Below, piece after piece: positions 35,118 to 44,693 of a stretch of DNA of 64,000 bases (the stretch's first letter is position 1; each line of letters begins with the position of its first letter). The stretch covers positions 1,144,679-1,208,678 of the forward strand of contig NZ_MOBM01000038.1 of NCBI RefSeq assembly GCF_003732275.1, written 5' to 3'. The notes under the pieces were generated by a model. That model did no database searches. It had not been told where the DNA came from and saw nothing but the letters and a program-made list of their open reading frames with translations. The stretch is from Pseudomonas frederiksbergensis. GTDB lineage: Bacteria; Pseudomonadota; Gammaproteobacteria; Pseudomonadales; Pseudomonadaceae. The translations under genes were made by a program, and so were the position numbers.

Positions 35118-36023
35118 TTAACCGTGGTTTTGCTCAGTCAAACGCTGCACCGCCAGCCGCCGGTAGTGCGACGGCGTCATGCCCTTGAGCTGTTGAAAGC
35201 GCCGGTTGAAGTTGGAAATATTATTGAAGCCTGACTCGAAACACACATCAGTCACTGTTTTGTCGCCATCGGCCAGCAGCTCGCAGGATTTGCTGATGCG
35301 CAGGCGATTGACGAATTCGATAAAGCAGCGCCCAGTGGCCTGTTTGAACACTCGGCTGAAGTAGGTCGGCTTCAGCCCCAGATGCTCGGCAACTTCTTCC
35401 AGCGGCAAATCCCGGGCGTAATGGGCAAAGATGTAGTCCACCGCCCGGTTGGTGCGGTCGATATTGTGTTCATCGGCCAATTGCGGCGTTGTCGCACCGG
35501 ACAGCAACTGATAGTCATCAGACGCGGCCAGCAACTCCAGCAGAATGAAAAAGTGCCCCAGCCGGGTCATGCCCTTGGTATCAGCGATGCGCTGCATCAA
35601 GGTCATGGCCTGGCGGATCGTATGTTTGCAGCGAAACTCGATGCCGTACTGCGCGCGCTCCAGCAAGGGGGCGAGCGTCTTGAGTTCGGCGAACACCTGA
35701 TGGCCGCTTTCAAACAGTTCGTCAGTGAAATTGACCAGCATGTCGCGCTTGGGCACCACTTCGTCTTCGGCGACCTGGCTGATCCAGTTGTGGGGCAGGT
35801 TGGGTCCGGTCAGGAACAGCGTTTGCGGGTAGAAGTTACCGATGTAGTCACCGATGAACACTTTGCCGGAGCTGGCGACGATCAGGTGCAGTTCGTATTC
35901 CTTATGGAAATGCCAGCGCACCAAAGGGCAGGGGAAGCCGTGTTGACGATAGATGATGGATAACCCGTTATGGTCGTCCATCAATTCGTAGGCAGGATCG
36001 GTAACTCTGGCGATACGCGTCAT
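35118..36023 (-). CDS. mtlR: AraC-family activator of the polyol operon
   Basis: A 301-residue AraC/XylS regulator. The N-terminal cupin-type domain contains PLVRWHFHKEYELHLI, and the C-terminal double helix-turn-helix (residues about 195-295) contains EEVAEHLGLKPTYFSRVFK and the signature VTDVCFESGFNNISNFNRRF. MtlR of P. fluorescens activates mtlE in response to mannitol, arabitol or sorbitol. It is encoded on the same strand, 317 bases upstream of mtlE. I chose MTRIARV at 36023; the longer frame upstream is unlike the family. Confidence 0.92.
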   Translation of the reverse strand: MTRIARVTDPAYELMDDHNGLSIIYRQHGFPCPLVRWHFHKEYELHLIVASSGKVFIGDYIGNFYPQTLFLTGPNLPHNWISQVAEDEVVPKRDMLVNFTDELFESGHQVFAELKTLAPLLERAQYGIEFRCKHTIRQAMTLMQRIADTKGMTRLGHFFILLELLAASDDYQLLSGATTPQLADEHNIDRTNRAVDYIFAHYARDLPLEEVAEHLGLKPTYFSRVFKQATGRCFIEFVNRLRISKSCELLADGDKTVTDVCFESGFNNISNFNRRFQQLKGMTPSHYRRLAVQRLTEQNHG

Positions 36024-36096
36024 GTCCAGTGTGGTCTTTTTGTTTTTCAGACGCCAATCATGCACCCCCGCCCAAAATAGTTCCAGTTCGCCGGCC

Positions 36097-36963
36097 TTAC
36101 GTCTTGCGCAGTCCCCTGAAAAAGTTGATTTCCCTGCAATAGCTGACCAGTTGTGTCGCTCCAATAAAGTCGGCACTGATAATGCTGCACTTCGGCGCCC
36201 ATCCAGAGTCCGGACCAAACCACTTGTTCAATTCCTGGGTGATTCGTTTTACTCCAGCGAGTTCTCCATAACTGGTGGCGGATAATGACCAGAATGTGTT
36301 TTTGTGGGGCGGGTTATTCAGTGTTCTTTCAATATGCTGTCTTAGCTCTTCGGGGGAAGTAATGTCGCTGCCGCTCCATTCACTTCTAATTTTCGGCCAA
36401 TACAGGGGTGAGGTGAAGTCCGGGTGCCATTCGCCGGCAAGTACGATTCTTTGCAGGGAACTCATTTTCTTTAGTGCGCCCAGTGTCAAGTATTGGTTTT
36501 TTAGCGGGATCAATCGCTCGCCCAGTTCACTCATGATGGCCTCATGAAAGCCTTTATAATCGAAATGTTGTTCATCAAGGCCTTTGAGTTCGTGCATATC
36601 CAACACGACGAATTCATCCGGGTTTTCATTAAGGAAAAAGTCCAGGCTCTTGAACAGTTCGCTCAACGATCGGCCTCTGAGCAGCTTGTAGCCGTGAAAC
36701 GTATGGAACTTCTTGACGCCCAGCCAGTGCTCGTCTGAATGGAATCGCAGGTCGAGTACCCGGACGCCCTCGTTGAGCTGCTGGATAAATGGCCCATCCT
36801 GGCAGACAAACCAGTGACTGGCCGGTTGAACGTGGATTGGGTAAGGAAAGTCATAATCCACGCCAGAGTTATGGGCGCCGGGCCAGACCAATTCCAAGAG
36901 GGTTAACTTATCAATGGAAGATGTCGCCGACATCCAGTTTTTATAGGGGTATTTATTTGTCAT
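36097..36963 (-). CDS. PI-PLC X-domain protein (phosphatidylinositol-specific phospholipase C-like)
   Basis: A 288-residue protein with a PI-PLC X domain. The catalytic first His lies in LVWPGAHNSGVD near residue 31, NEGVRVLDLRF near 68 holds the Asp-Arg pair, and FHTFHGYKL near 88 holds the second His; FVVLDMHELKG follows. Bacterial members cleave phosphatidylinositol or GPI anchors. There is no signal peptide, which is unusual for the secreted enzymes of Gram-positive pathogens, so export (if any) would need another route. The gene is AT-richer than its neighbours, suggesting transfer. The real substrate is unknown, since Pseudomonas has little phosphatidylinositol. Confidence 0.82.
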   Translation of the reverse strand: MTNKYPYKNWMSATSSIDKLTLLELVWPGAHNSGVDYDFPYPIHVQPASHWFVCQDGPFIQQLNEGVRVLDLRFHSDEHWLGVKKFHTFHGYKLLRGRSLSELFKSLDFFLNENPDEFVVLDMHELKGLDEQHFDYKGFHEAIMSELGERLIPLKNQYLTLGALKKMSSLQRIVLAGEWHPDFTSPLYWPKIRSEWSGSDITSPEELRQHIERTLNNPPHKNTFWSLSATSYGELAGVKRITQELNKWFGPDSGWAPKCSIISADFIGATQLVSYCREINFFRGLRKT

Positions 36964-37083
36964 TATGCAGTCCGTTGCTATACAGGAATAAAAGAACGCC
37001 CGATTATCAGAGTTGTTGTCGTGCGATTTATTCTTGATTGTAGGTCAGGGGCTGTGCAAGCAATTAGTGTTTTCAAAATATTG

Positions 37084-38376
37084 TTATTGCGAGCTGTTTT
37101 TTGCCTCTATCCATTGCGACATGTATTGAGTGCTTTTATGCAGGTGGTGGCGCAACATGCTGCCGGTAAAATTTTCGTTACGCAAACTTTGCAAGTTATT
37201 CCGGCAGTGCTCTAAACGTTCTATTAATGCAGGACCATGGATATCTTGACGATAACGCTTGTTCAATAACTCAGCACCTGCCTGTTGGGCCTGAGTCCAG
37301 TGCAACTTATCCTGGTTCAGCTTTATGGCTGCATCCGCCAGGGCTTGAGCCGAGCGAGCCACATGACCGGACCATGGCATCTCACCGCACATGCCTTCGG
37401 CGCCTATGGGGGTAGTGACATTCGGGGTGCCACAGAGCATTGCATCGACAATCTTGCCTTTGATACCCGCACCGAAGCGTAACGGTGCCAGGCACACCCT
37501 GGCTGCAGACATGACTTGCAAGGCGTCTTCTGCCCAGTTCATCACATGAAACCCTTGGGCCGCATTGTGCAGGGCGGTGGCTTTGGGCGGCGTATAGGCG
37601 CCATAGATATGCAGTTGCGCCTCTGGCAGCTGCGCACGGATCAGCGGCCAGATCGTGGTTTTCATCCAGAGCACGGCATCCCAGTTCGGCGCGTGCCGGA
37701 AGTTACCGATACTGAGAAAATGCGCACGGTCTTCAAAGGCTGGCGGCGGCGCACTTGGCGCATCGACCATCAGCGGACACCAGTGCAGCAAGTTGCGCGG
37801 CAGCCGGAATTGTTCGACCAGCAGCTCGATTTCCACTTCGGAAATCATCAGGTTCAGATCACAGCGATACAGCGCTGCGATCTCCCGTTTGGCCAGATCG
37901 GTGTCAGCCATCAGCTCGAACTCTTCGCGCAGTGCCGGGGCGAACAGCCCGGTGAAATCATCAACATCGTCACTGGCCTTCAGGCGGTCCTTGAGGCGCT
38001 GATGTCGGGCATGCCGCAGGCTTTGCAGGTCGGACGTTTCAAGAACGCGCAACGCATCAGGGCAGTGTTTTTCGACCCGCCAGCCGAACTGCTCTTCCAT
38101 CATGAATTGGTCGAACAGCACGATATCTGGTGCCAGTTCACTGACAAAGGTGTCGAAACTGCTGTTATTCAACTCGATCGGCACTTCGCGAATGCCCAGA
38201 GAGGTCAGGTCCGCACGGTGCTCACCGGTGCCGGCCGGGCTGCTGAAGGTAATGTCCCAGCCTTGCTGCAGGAACGTATCGAGAATTTGCATCACATGCC
38301 CACTGGCCGCAGAAGAGCGGGGCTCGGGCCAGACGTAACCAATCACCAGGACTTTGGTTGCGCGGGGCTGACTCAT
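37084..38376 (-). CDS. Glycosyltransferase (GT-B fold, GT4-like)
   Basis: A 430-residue GT-B glycosyltransferase. The N-terminal Rossmann domain begins ATKVLVIGYVWPEPRSSAAS; the C-terminal nucleotide-sugar-binding domain carries FLSIGNFRHAPNWDAVLWM near residue 232 and the GT4-type CLAPLRFGAGIKGKIVDAM near 320 (glycine loop and Glu/Lys region). No signal or membrane segment is seen. It probably modifies a surface glycan or a protein, but no polysaccharide cluster is adjacent. The ATG at 38376 is followed by MSQPRATKV; a longer frame runs through the response-regulator region. The stop lies in an AT-rich patch next to the phospholipase gene. Confidence 0.82.
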   Translation of the reverse strand: MSQPRATKVLVIGYVWPEPRSSAASGHVMQILDTFLQQGWDITFSSPAGTGEHRADLTSLGIREVPIELNNSSFDTFVSELAPDIVLFDQFMMEEQFGWRVEKHCPDALRVLETSDLQSLRHARHQRLKDRLKASDDVDDFTGLFAPALREEFELMADTDLAKREIAALYRCDLNLMISEVEIELLVEQFRLPRNLLHWCPLMVDAPSAPPPAFEDRAHFLSIGNFRHAPNWDAVLWMKTTIWPLIRAQLPEAQLHIYGAYTPPKATALHNAAQGFHVMNWAEDALQVMSAARVCLAPLRFGAGIKGKIVDAMLCGTPNVTTPIGAEGMCGEMPWSGHVARSAQALADAAIKLNQDKLHWTQAQQAGAELLNKRYRQDIHGPALIERLEHCRNNLQSLRNENFTGSMLRHHLHKSTQYMSQWIEAKNSSQ

Positions 38377-38431
38377 TGACGGGTATTCCTTGAAGCGGGT
38401 AGAGAACGGAGAGGATCGGGCGCGAGAAAAG

Positions 38432-38794
38432 TCAGGCCTGGACGAGTATGCCCTTGACCTTATCCCGCAACTGATCAATGGAAAACGGCTTGCCGATCAC
38501 ATGCATATCGTCAGGCACCTCGATGCTTTCGGCATAACCGCTGGCGAACAGAATGGGCAACTCGGGACGCAGCATCCGCGCCTGCTTCGCCAGTTCCCGA
38601 CCATCCATGACCGGCAGCCCCACATCCGTCATCAGCAAGTCGATGTCCTGATCTTCATCGTTGATGAAGTCCAGCGCCATTTCACAGCCATCCGCTGCAA
38701 GCACCCGGAATTCCAATTCCTCCAGTACATCGACGATCAGCGTGCGCACGATGGCATCGTCTTCGACGACAAGGATGGTGGAGGTGATGGGCAT
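38432..38794 (-). CDS. Single-domain response regulator (CheY-like)
   Basis: A 120-residue stand-alone receiver domain. Acidic pocket VVEDDA lies near residue 10, the phospho-acceptor Asp in LLMTDVGLP near 57, the conserved Thr/Ser position in FASGYAE near 84 and Lys in VIGKPF near 103. It has no output domain. It is divergent from a large hybrid kinase and lies at the edge of a signalling block, so it may serve one of those kinases as a shuttle. Confidence 0.88.
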   Translation of the reverse strand: MPITSTILVVEDDAIVRTLIVDVLEELEFRVLAADGCEMALDFINDEDQDIDLLMTDVGLPVMDGRELAKQARMLRPELPILFASGYAESIEVPDDMHVIGKPFSIDQLRDKVKGILVQA

Positions 38795-39051
38795 AGTGGG
38801 CTCTCAAAGATTGAATGTGCGGCTTCGTCGATCGAAATCGCCGGGCTCTAGCGTGAATAAGTGACGAATCATGACAAAGTGCCGGCGCGTTACAAAAACA
38901 ATAGCCGCACAAGCACTGCAGAGAATAACCGCTCCTTTGTCCCAGAGCAGCTAAATGCAGGTTTTTGCCGCGAAACATGTCAGAAAAATGGATGAGCTCG
39001 GCCGTTTTGGGGCAGACTCGATGCTTTTCAACAGTACGACAAGGCTTCCCC
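38795..39051. promoter_or_regulatory. Divergent promoter region of the signalling block
   Basis: 257 bases between the receiver gene (minus strand) and the large hybrid kinase (plus strand). I see no recognisable operator. Confidence 0.4.
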
Positions 39052-42000
39052 ATGACCTCTGCGTCCTCGGTTGATGAGCAACGATTCCGTAAACTCCTGA
39101 GCCGCAACGTCAGCCTGCCATTGGGTGTGGGCGTCATCAGTGCGGTGTTCTTCGTTTCGCTGATTACCTATCTGCTGTCGGTGATCCAGTGGGTCCAGCA
39201 CACCGACCGGGTGATCAATAATGCCAATGAGGCGATAAAGCTGACCGTCGATCTGGAAACCGGCATGCGCGGGTTCCTGCTCAGCGGCGATGAACATTTC
39301 CTTGATCCCTACGAGACGGCCAAGCCGAGAATCGCCGTCGCTCTCGATACCTTGCTCGAATTGACCACCGATAATCCGGTCCAGACCGATCGTCTGCGCC
39401 GGCTCCAGGCCTTGCAGACGGAATGGGGCAATTACGCGCAATCGATGATTGATTTGCAGCGCGCCAGCGGTGACTACCGTGGCGCCGTCAAGGCCGGGCG
39501 CGGCAAGCGGCTGACCGATGAGATCCGCAAGCAATTCGAAGAGGTGATCGATTTGGAACAGCAGTTGCGCGCCACTCGCAACGAGGAAGTGCGCCAAACC
39601 ACGATTTGGAGCATCGCCCTTTATCTGCTGTTCGTGGCCGGTATCAGCGGGTTGCTGGCCTACATTGGCCGTCGGGACTTGCTCAAACTGTCGCAAAGTT
39701 ACAGCGCCAACCTCGCCGGGCAACAGGCCAGTGCCCGGCGTCTGGAACAGCAAGCCTGGTTGCGCAACGGTCAGACCGAACTGGCCGAGCAAGTCCTGGG
39801 GCAGTTATCCCTCAATCTGTTGGGGCGCAACATTCTGCAGTTCTGCGCCCAATATTTAGGGACAGCTGTCGCGGCGATCTATGTCCGTGAGGATCATGGT
39901 GGCCTGAAACGCATCGCGTCATACGGTTTTTCCCGGGAACAGGAAGCGCTTGAGCAGCAGATCTACAGTGGCGAAGGGATTGTCGGCCAAGTGGCGCAAC
40001 AGGCGCGCTTGATTCGTCTTGATGACGTACCGGGCGACTACTTCAAAGTCAGCTCCGGCCTGGGCGAAGGTTTACCGCATAGCATATTGGTGGTGCCGAC
40101 CAGCGACGACGATCGGGTCAACGGTGTGATCGAACTGGGGTTCCTGCGCACGCTGACCGATCGCGATGTTGAACTGCTCGAATTGATTGCCGGCAACATC
40201 GGTACCTCGATCGAGGCTGCCCGCTATCGCCAACGCTTGCAGGAAGTGCTGGCCGAAGCCCAGCAACTCAACGAAGAGCTGCAAGTTCAGCAAGAAGAAC
40301 TCAAGACCGCCAACGAGGAGCTGGAAGAGCAGTCGCGGATTCTCAAGGAATCCCAGGGCCACCTGGAAACCCAGCAGGCAGCGCTGGAGCAAACCAACGA
40401 ACAACTCGCCGAGCAGGGGCAGATCCTGGCCGCGCAACGTGATGCCATGGACCAGAAGAACACCGAACTGAATCTGGCTCAAGTTGAGCTCGAAGCGCGC
40501 GCCGAAGAGTTGCAGCGCTCAAGCAAATACAAGTCCGAATTCCTCGCCAACATGTCCCACGAGCTGCGCACGCCACTGAACAGTTCGTTGATCCTGGCCA
40601 AACTGCTGGCGGAAAACCCGCAGGAAAACCTCAGCGCCGAGCAGGTCAAGTTCGCCGATTCGATCTACTCCGCCGGCAACGACTTACTTAACCTGATCAA
40701 CGACATTCTCGACATTTCCAAGGTCGAGGCCGGCAAGCTTGAGGTACGTCCAGAGAACACCAATGTTGCGCGTCTGGTGGAAGGCCTGCGTGGTATGTTC
40801 CAGCCGATGGCTGCGGAAAAGAACCTGGATTTCCAGGTCCAATTGCAGGCCGATGCACCGCTGATGCTGTTCACCGACCGCCAGCGGCTGGAGCAAGTGA
40901 TCAAGAACCTGCTGTCCAACGCGGTGAAGTTCACCGAAAAGGGCACGGTCAACCTGAGCGTCGCCGCTCAGCCAGACAATGGCATCGCCTTTATTGTCCG
41001 TGATTCCGGCATCGGTATTGCCCCGGATCAGCAGGAAAGCATTTTCGAAGCCTTCCGTCAGGCCGATGGCACCACCAATCGTCGTTACGGCGGCACCGGC
41101 CTGGGCTTGTCGATTTCTCGTGATCTGGCCACGTTATTGGGCGGCTCCATCAGCGTGACCAGCATGCCCGGGCAGGGCAGTGTGTTCACCCTGGTGTTGC
41201 CGCAGCACTACGTCGAGCCGGGCGACGCGCCTGTCGAGACCATGAAAGCCACGCCGGTAGCTTTGTCGAATAGCGCCGTGGTTACTACGACTATGCCGCT
41301 GATTGCCGACGTCGACATTCCGCGTTTCGACGATGATCGCAACAAGGCGCCATTCGCTACTCGCTGCATTCTGGTCGTGGAGGATGAGCCGAACTTTGCG
41401 CACATCCTCTACGACCTGGCCCATGAACTGGGTTATCAGTGCCTGGTAGCCCACGGCGCCGACGAAGGCTACGACCTGGCCAGGCAGTTCATCCCCGATG
41501 CGATCCTGCTGGACATGCGCCTGCCGGATCATTCCGGGCTGACGGTATTGCAGCGTTTGAAAGAACATGCCGAAACCCGGCACATCCCGGTGCATGTGAT
41601 TTCGGTCGAAGACCGCATGGAGGCCGCCATGCACATGGGCGCCATCGGTTATGCGGTCAAGCCCACCACGCGTGAGGAACTCAAGGCTGTATTTGCCCGC
41701 CTCGAAGCCAAACTGACGCAGAAGGTCAAACGGATATTGCTGGTCGAAGACGACGATGTGCAACGCGACAGCATCGCCCGGCTGATCGGCGACGAAGACA
41801 TCGAAATCACCGCCGTCGGGCTGGCGCAGGATGCTCTCGAGCTGCTGCGCAACACGATTTTCGACTGCATGATCATCGACCTTAAGCTGCCCGACATGCT
41901 CGGCAATGACTTGCTCAAACGCATGTCCACCGAGGATATCTGCTCGTTCCCGCCGGTAATCGTCTATACCGGACGTAACCTGACCCGGGACGAAGAGGCC

Positions 42001-42543
42001 GAGCTGCGCAAGTATTCGCGCTCGATCATCATCAAGGGCGCGCGCTCGCCCGAGCGGTTACTGGACGAAGTGACACTCTTTCTGCACAAGGTCGAATCCC
42101 GCTTGTCCCAGGAGCGCCAGACGATGCTCAAGACCGCCCGCAGTCGCGACAAGGTTTTCGAAGGACGTAAAGTGCTGCTGGTGGACGATGATGTACGCAA
42201 CATCTTCGCCCTCACCAGTGCGCTGGAGCAGAAGGGCGCAATCGTGGTCATTGGCCGTAACGGCCGTGAAGCGATTGAAAAATTGAATGAAGTCGAGGAC
42301 ATCGATCTGGTGCTGATGGACGTGATGATGCCGGAGATGGATGGTTTCGAAGCCACCCTCCAAATCCGCAAGGATCCGCGCTGGCGCAAGCTGCCGATCA
42401 TTGCGGTGACGGCCAAGGCCATGAAGGACGATCAGGAGCGCTGCTTGCAGGCCGGCGCCAATGACTACCTGGCCAAACCCATTGACCTGGATCGCCTGTT
42501 CTCGTTGATCCGTGTGTGGTTACCGAAGATGGAACGTATCTAG
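39052..42543 (+). CDS. Hybrid histidine kinase, CHASE3-GAF-HisKA-HATPase-REC-REC-REC
   Basis: A 1163-residue membrane sensor kinase. Transmembrane 1 lies near residues 20-42; a CHASE3 periplasmic domain (with DLETGMRGFLLSGDEHFLDPY) runs to about 180; transmembrane 2 is near 186-207; a GAF domain covers about 245-395; a Gln/Glu-rich coiled coil leads to HisKA with His503 in ANMSHELRTPLN; an HATPase domain with GGTGLGLSISRDL follows; then come three receivers with phospho-acceptor Asp821, Asp943 and Asp1090. The start MTSASSVDEQ at 39052 is preceded by an AAGGC-type site. The stop codon overlaps the first base of the CheR gene. The signal is unknown. Confidence 0.92.
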   Translation: MTSASSVDEQRFRKLLSRNVSLPLGVGVISAVFFVSLITYLLSVIQWVQHTDRVINNANEAIKLTVDLETGMRGFLLSGDEHFLDPYETAKPRIAVALDTLLELTTDNPVQTDRLRRLQALQTEWGNYAQSMIDLQRASGDYRGAVKAGRGKRLTDEIRKQFEEVIDLEQQLRATRNEEVRQTTIWSIALYLLFVAGISGLLAYIGRRDLLKLSQSYSANLAGQQASARRLEQQAWLRNGQTELAEQVLGQLSLNLLGRNILQFCAQYLGTAVAAIYVREDHGGLKRIASYGFSREQEALEQQIYSGEGIVGQVAQQARLIRLDDVPGDYFKVSSGLGEGLPHSILVVPTSDDDRVNGVIELGFLRTLTDRDVELLELIAGNIGTSIEAARYRQRLQEVLAEAQQLNEELQVQQEELKTANEELEEQSRILKESQGHLETQQAALEQTNEQLAEQGQILAAQRDAMDQKNTELNLAQVELEARAEELQRSSKYKSEFLANMSHELRTPLNSSLILAKLLAENPQENLSAEQVKFADSIYSAGNDLLNLINDILDISKVEAGKLEVRPENTNVARLVEGLRGMFQPMAAEKNLDFQVQLQADAPLMLFTDRQRLEQVIKNLLSNAVKFTEKGTVNLSVAAQPDNGIAFIVRDSGIGIAPDQQESIFEAFRQADGTTNRRYGGTGLGLSISRDLATLLGGSISVTSMPGQGSVFTLVLPQHYVEPGDAPVETMKATPVALSNSAVVTTTMPLIADVDIPRFDDDRNKAPFATRCILVVEDEPNFAHILYDLAHELGYQCLVAHGADEGYDLARQFIPDAILLDMRLPDHSGLTVLQRLKEHAETRHIPVHVISVEDRMEAAMHMGAIGYAVKPTTREELKAVFARLEAKLTQKVKRILLVEDDDVQRDSIARLIGDEDIEITAVGLAQDALELLRNTIFDCMIIDLKLPDMLGNDLLKRMSTEDICSFPPVIVYTGRNLTRDEEAELRKYSRSIIIKGARSPERLLDEVTLFLHKVESRLSQERQTMLKTARSRDKVFEGRKVLLVDDDVRNIFALTSALEQKGAIVVIGRNGREAIEKLNEVEDIDLVLMDVMMPEMDGFEATLQIRKDPRWRKLPIIAVTAKAMKDDQERCLQAGANDYLAKPIDLDRLFSLIRVWLPKMERI

Positions 42544-43358
42544 TGGAGCGCAGTACGGAAATCGAATTGCGCTTGCTGATTGAGGCGATTTACCTCAAGT
42601 ACAGCTACGACTTTCGCGATTACTCCAGCGCGTCGATCAAACGCCGGGTCAATCACGCCTTGAGTCAGTTCGAGTGCAAGTCCATCTCGGCGCTGCAAGA
42701 GAAGGTTTTGCACGATCCGACCGCGTTCATGCAACTGCTGCAATTGTTGACGATCCCGGTCAGCGAAATGTTCCGCGACCCTTCACACTTCCTGGCGCTG
42801 CGTCGGGAAGTGGTGCCGCTGCTCAGGACCTATCCATCGATCAAGGTCTGGATCGCTGGTTGCAGCACCGGTGAAGAGGTCTATTCGATGGCGATTCTGC
42901 TGCGCGAAGAAGGCCTGCTGGATCGCACCATCCTCTATGCCACGGACATCAACCCACGCTCGCTGGATAAAGCCCGGCAGGGGATTTTCTCCCTGGAGAA
43001 TGTCCGGGCCTACACTCACAACTACCAGCAGGCCGGTGGGCAGCGCTCGTTCGCCGATTACTACACGGCGGCCTATGGTTATGCCATTTTCGACAAGAGC
43101 CTGTGCGACAACGTGACTTTCGCTGATCACAGCCTGGCCACCGACAGTGTGTTCTCGGAGACTCAATTGATTTCGTGCCGCAATGTATTGATTTATTTCA
43201 ACAAAAAGCTACAGGGTCGCGCGTTCGGCTTGTTTCACGAATCGCTGTGTCATCGGGGTTTTCTGGCATTGGGCAGTAAGGAAACCCTGGATTTCTCGGC
43301 CTATGGCAATCAATTTGAAGCATTGGTCAAACCCGAACGGATCTATCGAAAATCATGA
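42543..43358 (+). CDS. CheR-type protein-glutamate methyltransferase
   Basis: A 271-residue CheR methyltransferase. The N-terminal helical domain (with YDFRDYSSASIKRRV near residue 18) is followed by the SAM-binding domain: WIAGCSTGEEVYSMAILL near 102, YATDINPRSLDKAR near 132 and ISCRNVLIYFNKKLQGR near 212. It starts with GTG at 42543, sharing one base with the kinase's TAG stop, so translation is coupled. CheR normally methylates chemoreceptors, but in kinase clusters it probably modifies the sensor's coiled coil or interacts with it. A CheB partner usually accompanies it, and none is found here. Confidence 0.88.
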   Translation: MERSTEIELRLLIEAIYLKYSYDFRDYSSASIKRRVNHALSQFECKSISALQEKVLHDPTAFMQLLQLLTIPVSEMFRDPSHFLALRREVVPLLRTYPSIKVWIAGCSTGEEVYSMAILLREEGLLDRTILYATDINPRSLDKARQGIFSLENVRAYTHNYQQAGGQRSFADYYTAAYGYAIFDKSLCDNVTFADHSLATDSVFSETQLISCRNVLIYFNKKLQGRAFGLFHESLCHRGFLALGSKETLDFSAYGNQFEALVKPERIYRKS

Positions 43359-43434
43359 ATAGGGCAGTGCTGGATACTCATCTGCTGGATCTTTGCGGCA
43401 TCGGCTGTCTGCTTATCGAGCTGGAAGGAATCGC

Positions 43435-44649
43435 ATGTTAGGTAATATCCAGGCCAAATTACTGATCGTCGACGACCTGCCGGAGAACCTTCTGGCGCTC
43501 GAAGCCTTGATCAGGCGTGAAGACCGTATCGTCTACAAAGCCCTGTCCGCCGACGAAGCCTTGTCGTTGTTACTGCAACACGAGTTCGCCATGGCCATTC
43601 TCGATGTGCAGATGCCCGGCATGAACGGCTTCGAGCTGGCCGAGTTGATGCGTGGCACGGAAAAAACCAAAAACATCCCGATTGTGTTCGTCAGTGCCGC
43701 CGGCCGCGAGCTTAATTACGCGTTCAAGGGCTACGAAAGCGGGGCGGTAGACTTTTTGCACAAGCCGCTGGACGTTCACGCGGTCAAGAGCAAGGTCAAT
43801 GTCTTCGTCGACTTGTATCGCCAGAGCAAAGCGATGAAGCATCAGGTCGAAGCGCTGGAGCAAAGTCGCCGGGAGCAGGAGGCGCTGCTCAAACAGTTGC
43901 AGAATACCCAGAATGAGCTGGAGCAAGCGGTGCGCATGCGTGATGACTTCATGTCTATCGTGGCTCACGAAGTCCGTACGCCGCTCAATGGCCTGATTCT
44001 CGAAACCCAGTTGCGCAAAATGCACCTGGCCCGGAGTAACGCCGCGGCCTTCACGCTGGACAAGATGCACGCGATGGTCGACCGCGACGAGCGGCAAATC
44101 AAAAGCCTGATCCGTCTGATCGAGGACATGCTCGATGTGTCGAGGATCCGTACCGGCAAGCTGTCGATCCGTCCCAGTCGGTTTGACCTGGTGCAGTTGG
44201 TGAGCAACCTTCTGCAGAATTTTGCACCGCAGGTCGAGGCCGCGGAGTCGTCGGTTACCTTGACGGCCAACCAGCCCGTGATGGGCCACTGGGACGAGTT
44301 CCGTATCGAACAAGTGATTTCCAACTTGTTGACCAATGCGCTGCGTTATGGCGCCAAGAGCCAGATCGACGTACGCGTGTACAATCAGGACGGGCAAGCG
44401 TGGGTTGAGGTTCAGGATTGCGGTATCGGGATCAGTGAAGAGAATCAGCAGCGCATTTTTCAGCAGTTCGAACGGGTTTCCGCCAAGGCCGTTGTAGCCG
44501 GGCTGGGCCTGGGGCTGTTTATTTCGGAGCAGATTGTCGCCGCCCACGGTGGCTCCATCACCGTCGAGAGCCGGATTGGCGAAGGCGCCTTGTTTCGCGT
44601 TTGTCTGCCGCTGCAGGAAAACAGCCCGATAAACGCAACCTCTGAGTGA
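43435..44649 (+). CDS. Receiver-histidine kinase (REC-HisKA-HATPase)
   Basis: A 404-residue soluble kinase with an N-terminal receiver (phospho-acceptor Asp57 in AILDVQMPGMNG), a coiled linker (about 135-170), HisKA with His178 in IVAHEVRTPLNG and an HATPase domain with GLGLGLFISEQI. Phosphoryl groups arriving at the receiver could control the kinase, placing it downstream of the large hybrid kinase. The ATG at 43435 follows GGAAGGAATC. It lies 76 bases after cheR and 44 bases before the last response regulator. Confidence 0.9.
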   Translation: MLGNIQAKLLIVDDLPENLLALEALIRREDRIVYKALSADEALSLLLQHEFAMAILDVQMPGMNGFELAELMRGTEKTKNIPIVFVSAAGRELNYAFKGYESGAVDFLHKPLDVHAVKSKVNVFVDLYRQSKAMKHQVEALEQSRREQEALLKQLQNTQNELEQAVRMRDDFMSIVAHEVRTPLNGLILETQLRKMHLARSNAAAFTLDKMHAMVDRDERQIKSLIRLIEDMLDVSRIRTGKLSIRPSRFDLVQLVSNLLQNFAPQVEAAESSVTLTANQPVMGHWDEFRIEQVISNLLTNALRYGAKSQIDVRVYNQDGQAWVEVQDCGIGISEENQQRIFQQFERVSAKAVVAGLGLGLFISEQIVAAHGGSITVESRIGEGALFRVCLPLQENSPINATSE

Positions 44650-44693
44650 CCATACGGTCGTATCAGCAGCTATTGACCGAACAAAGGCTTTCC

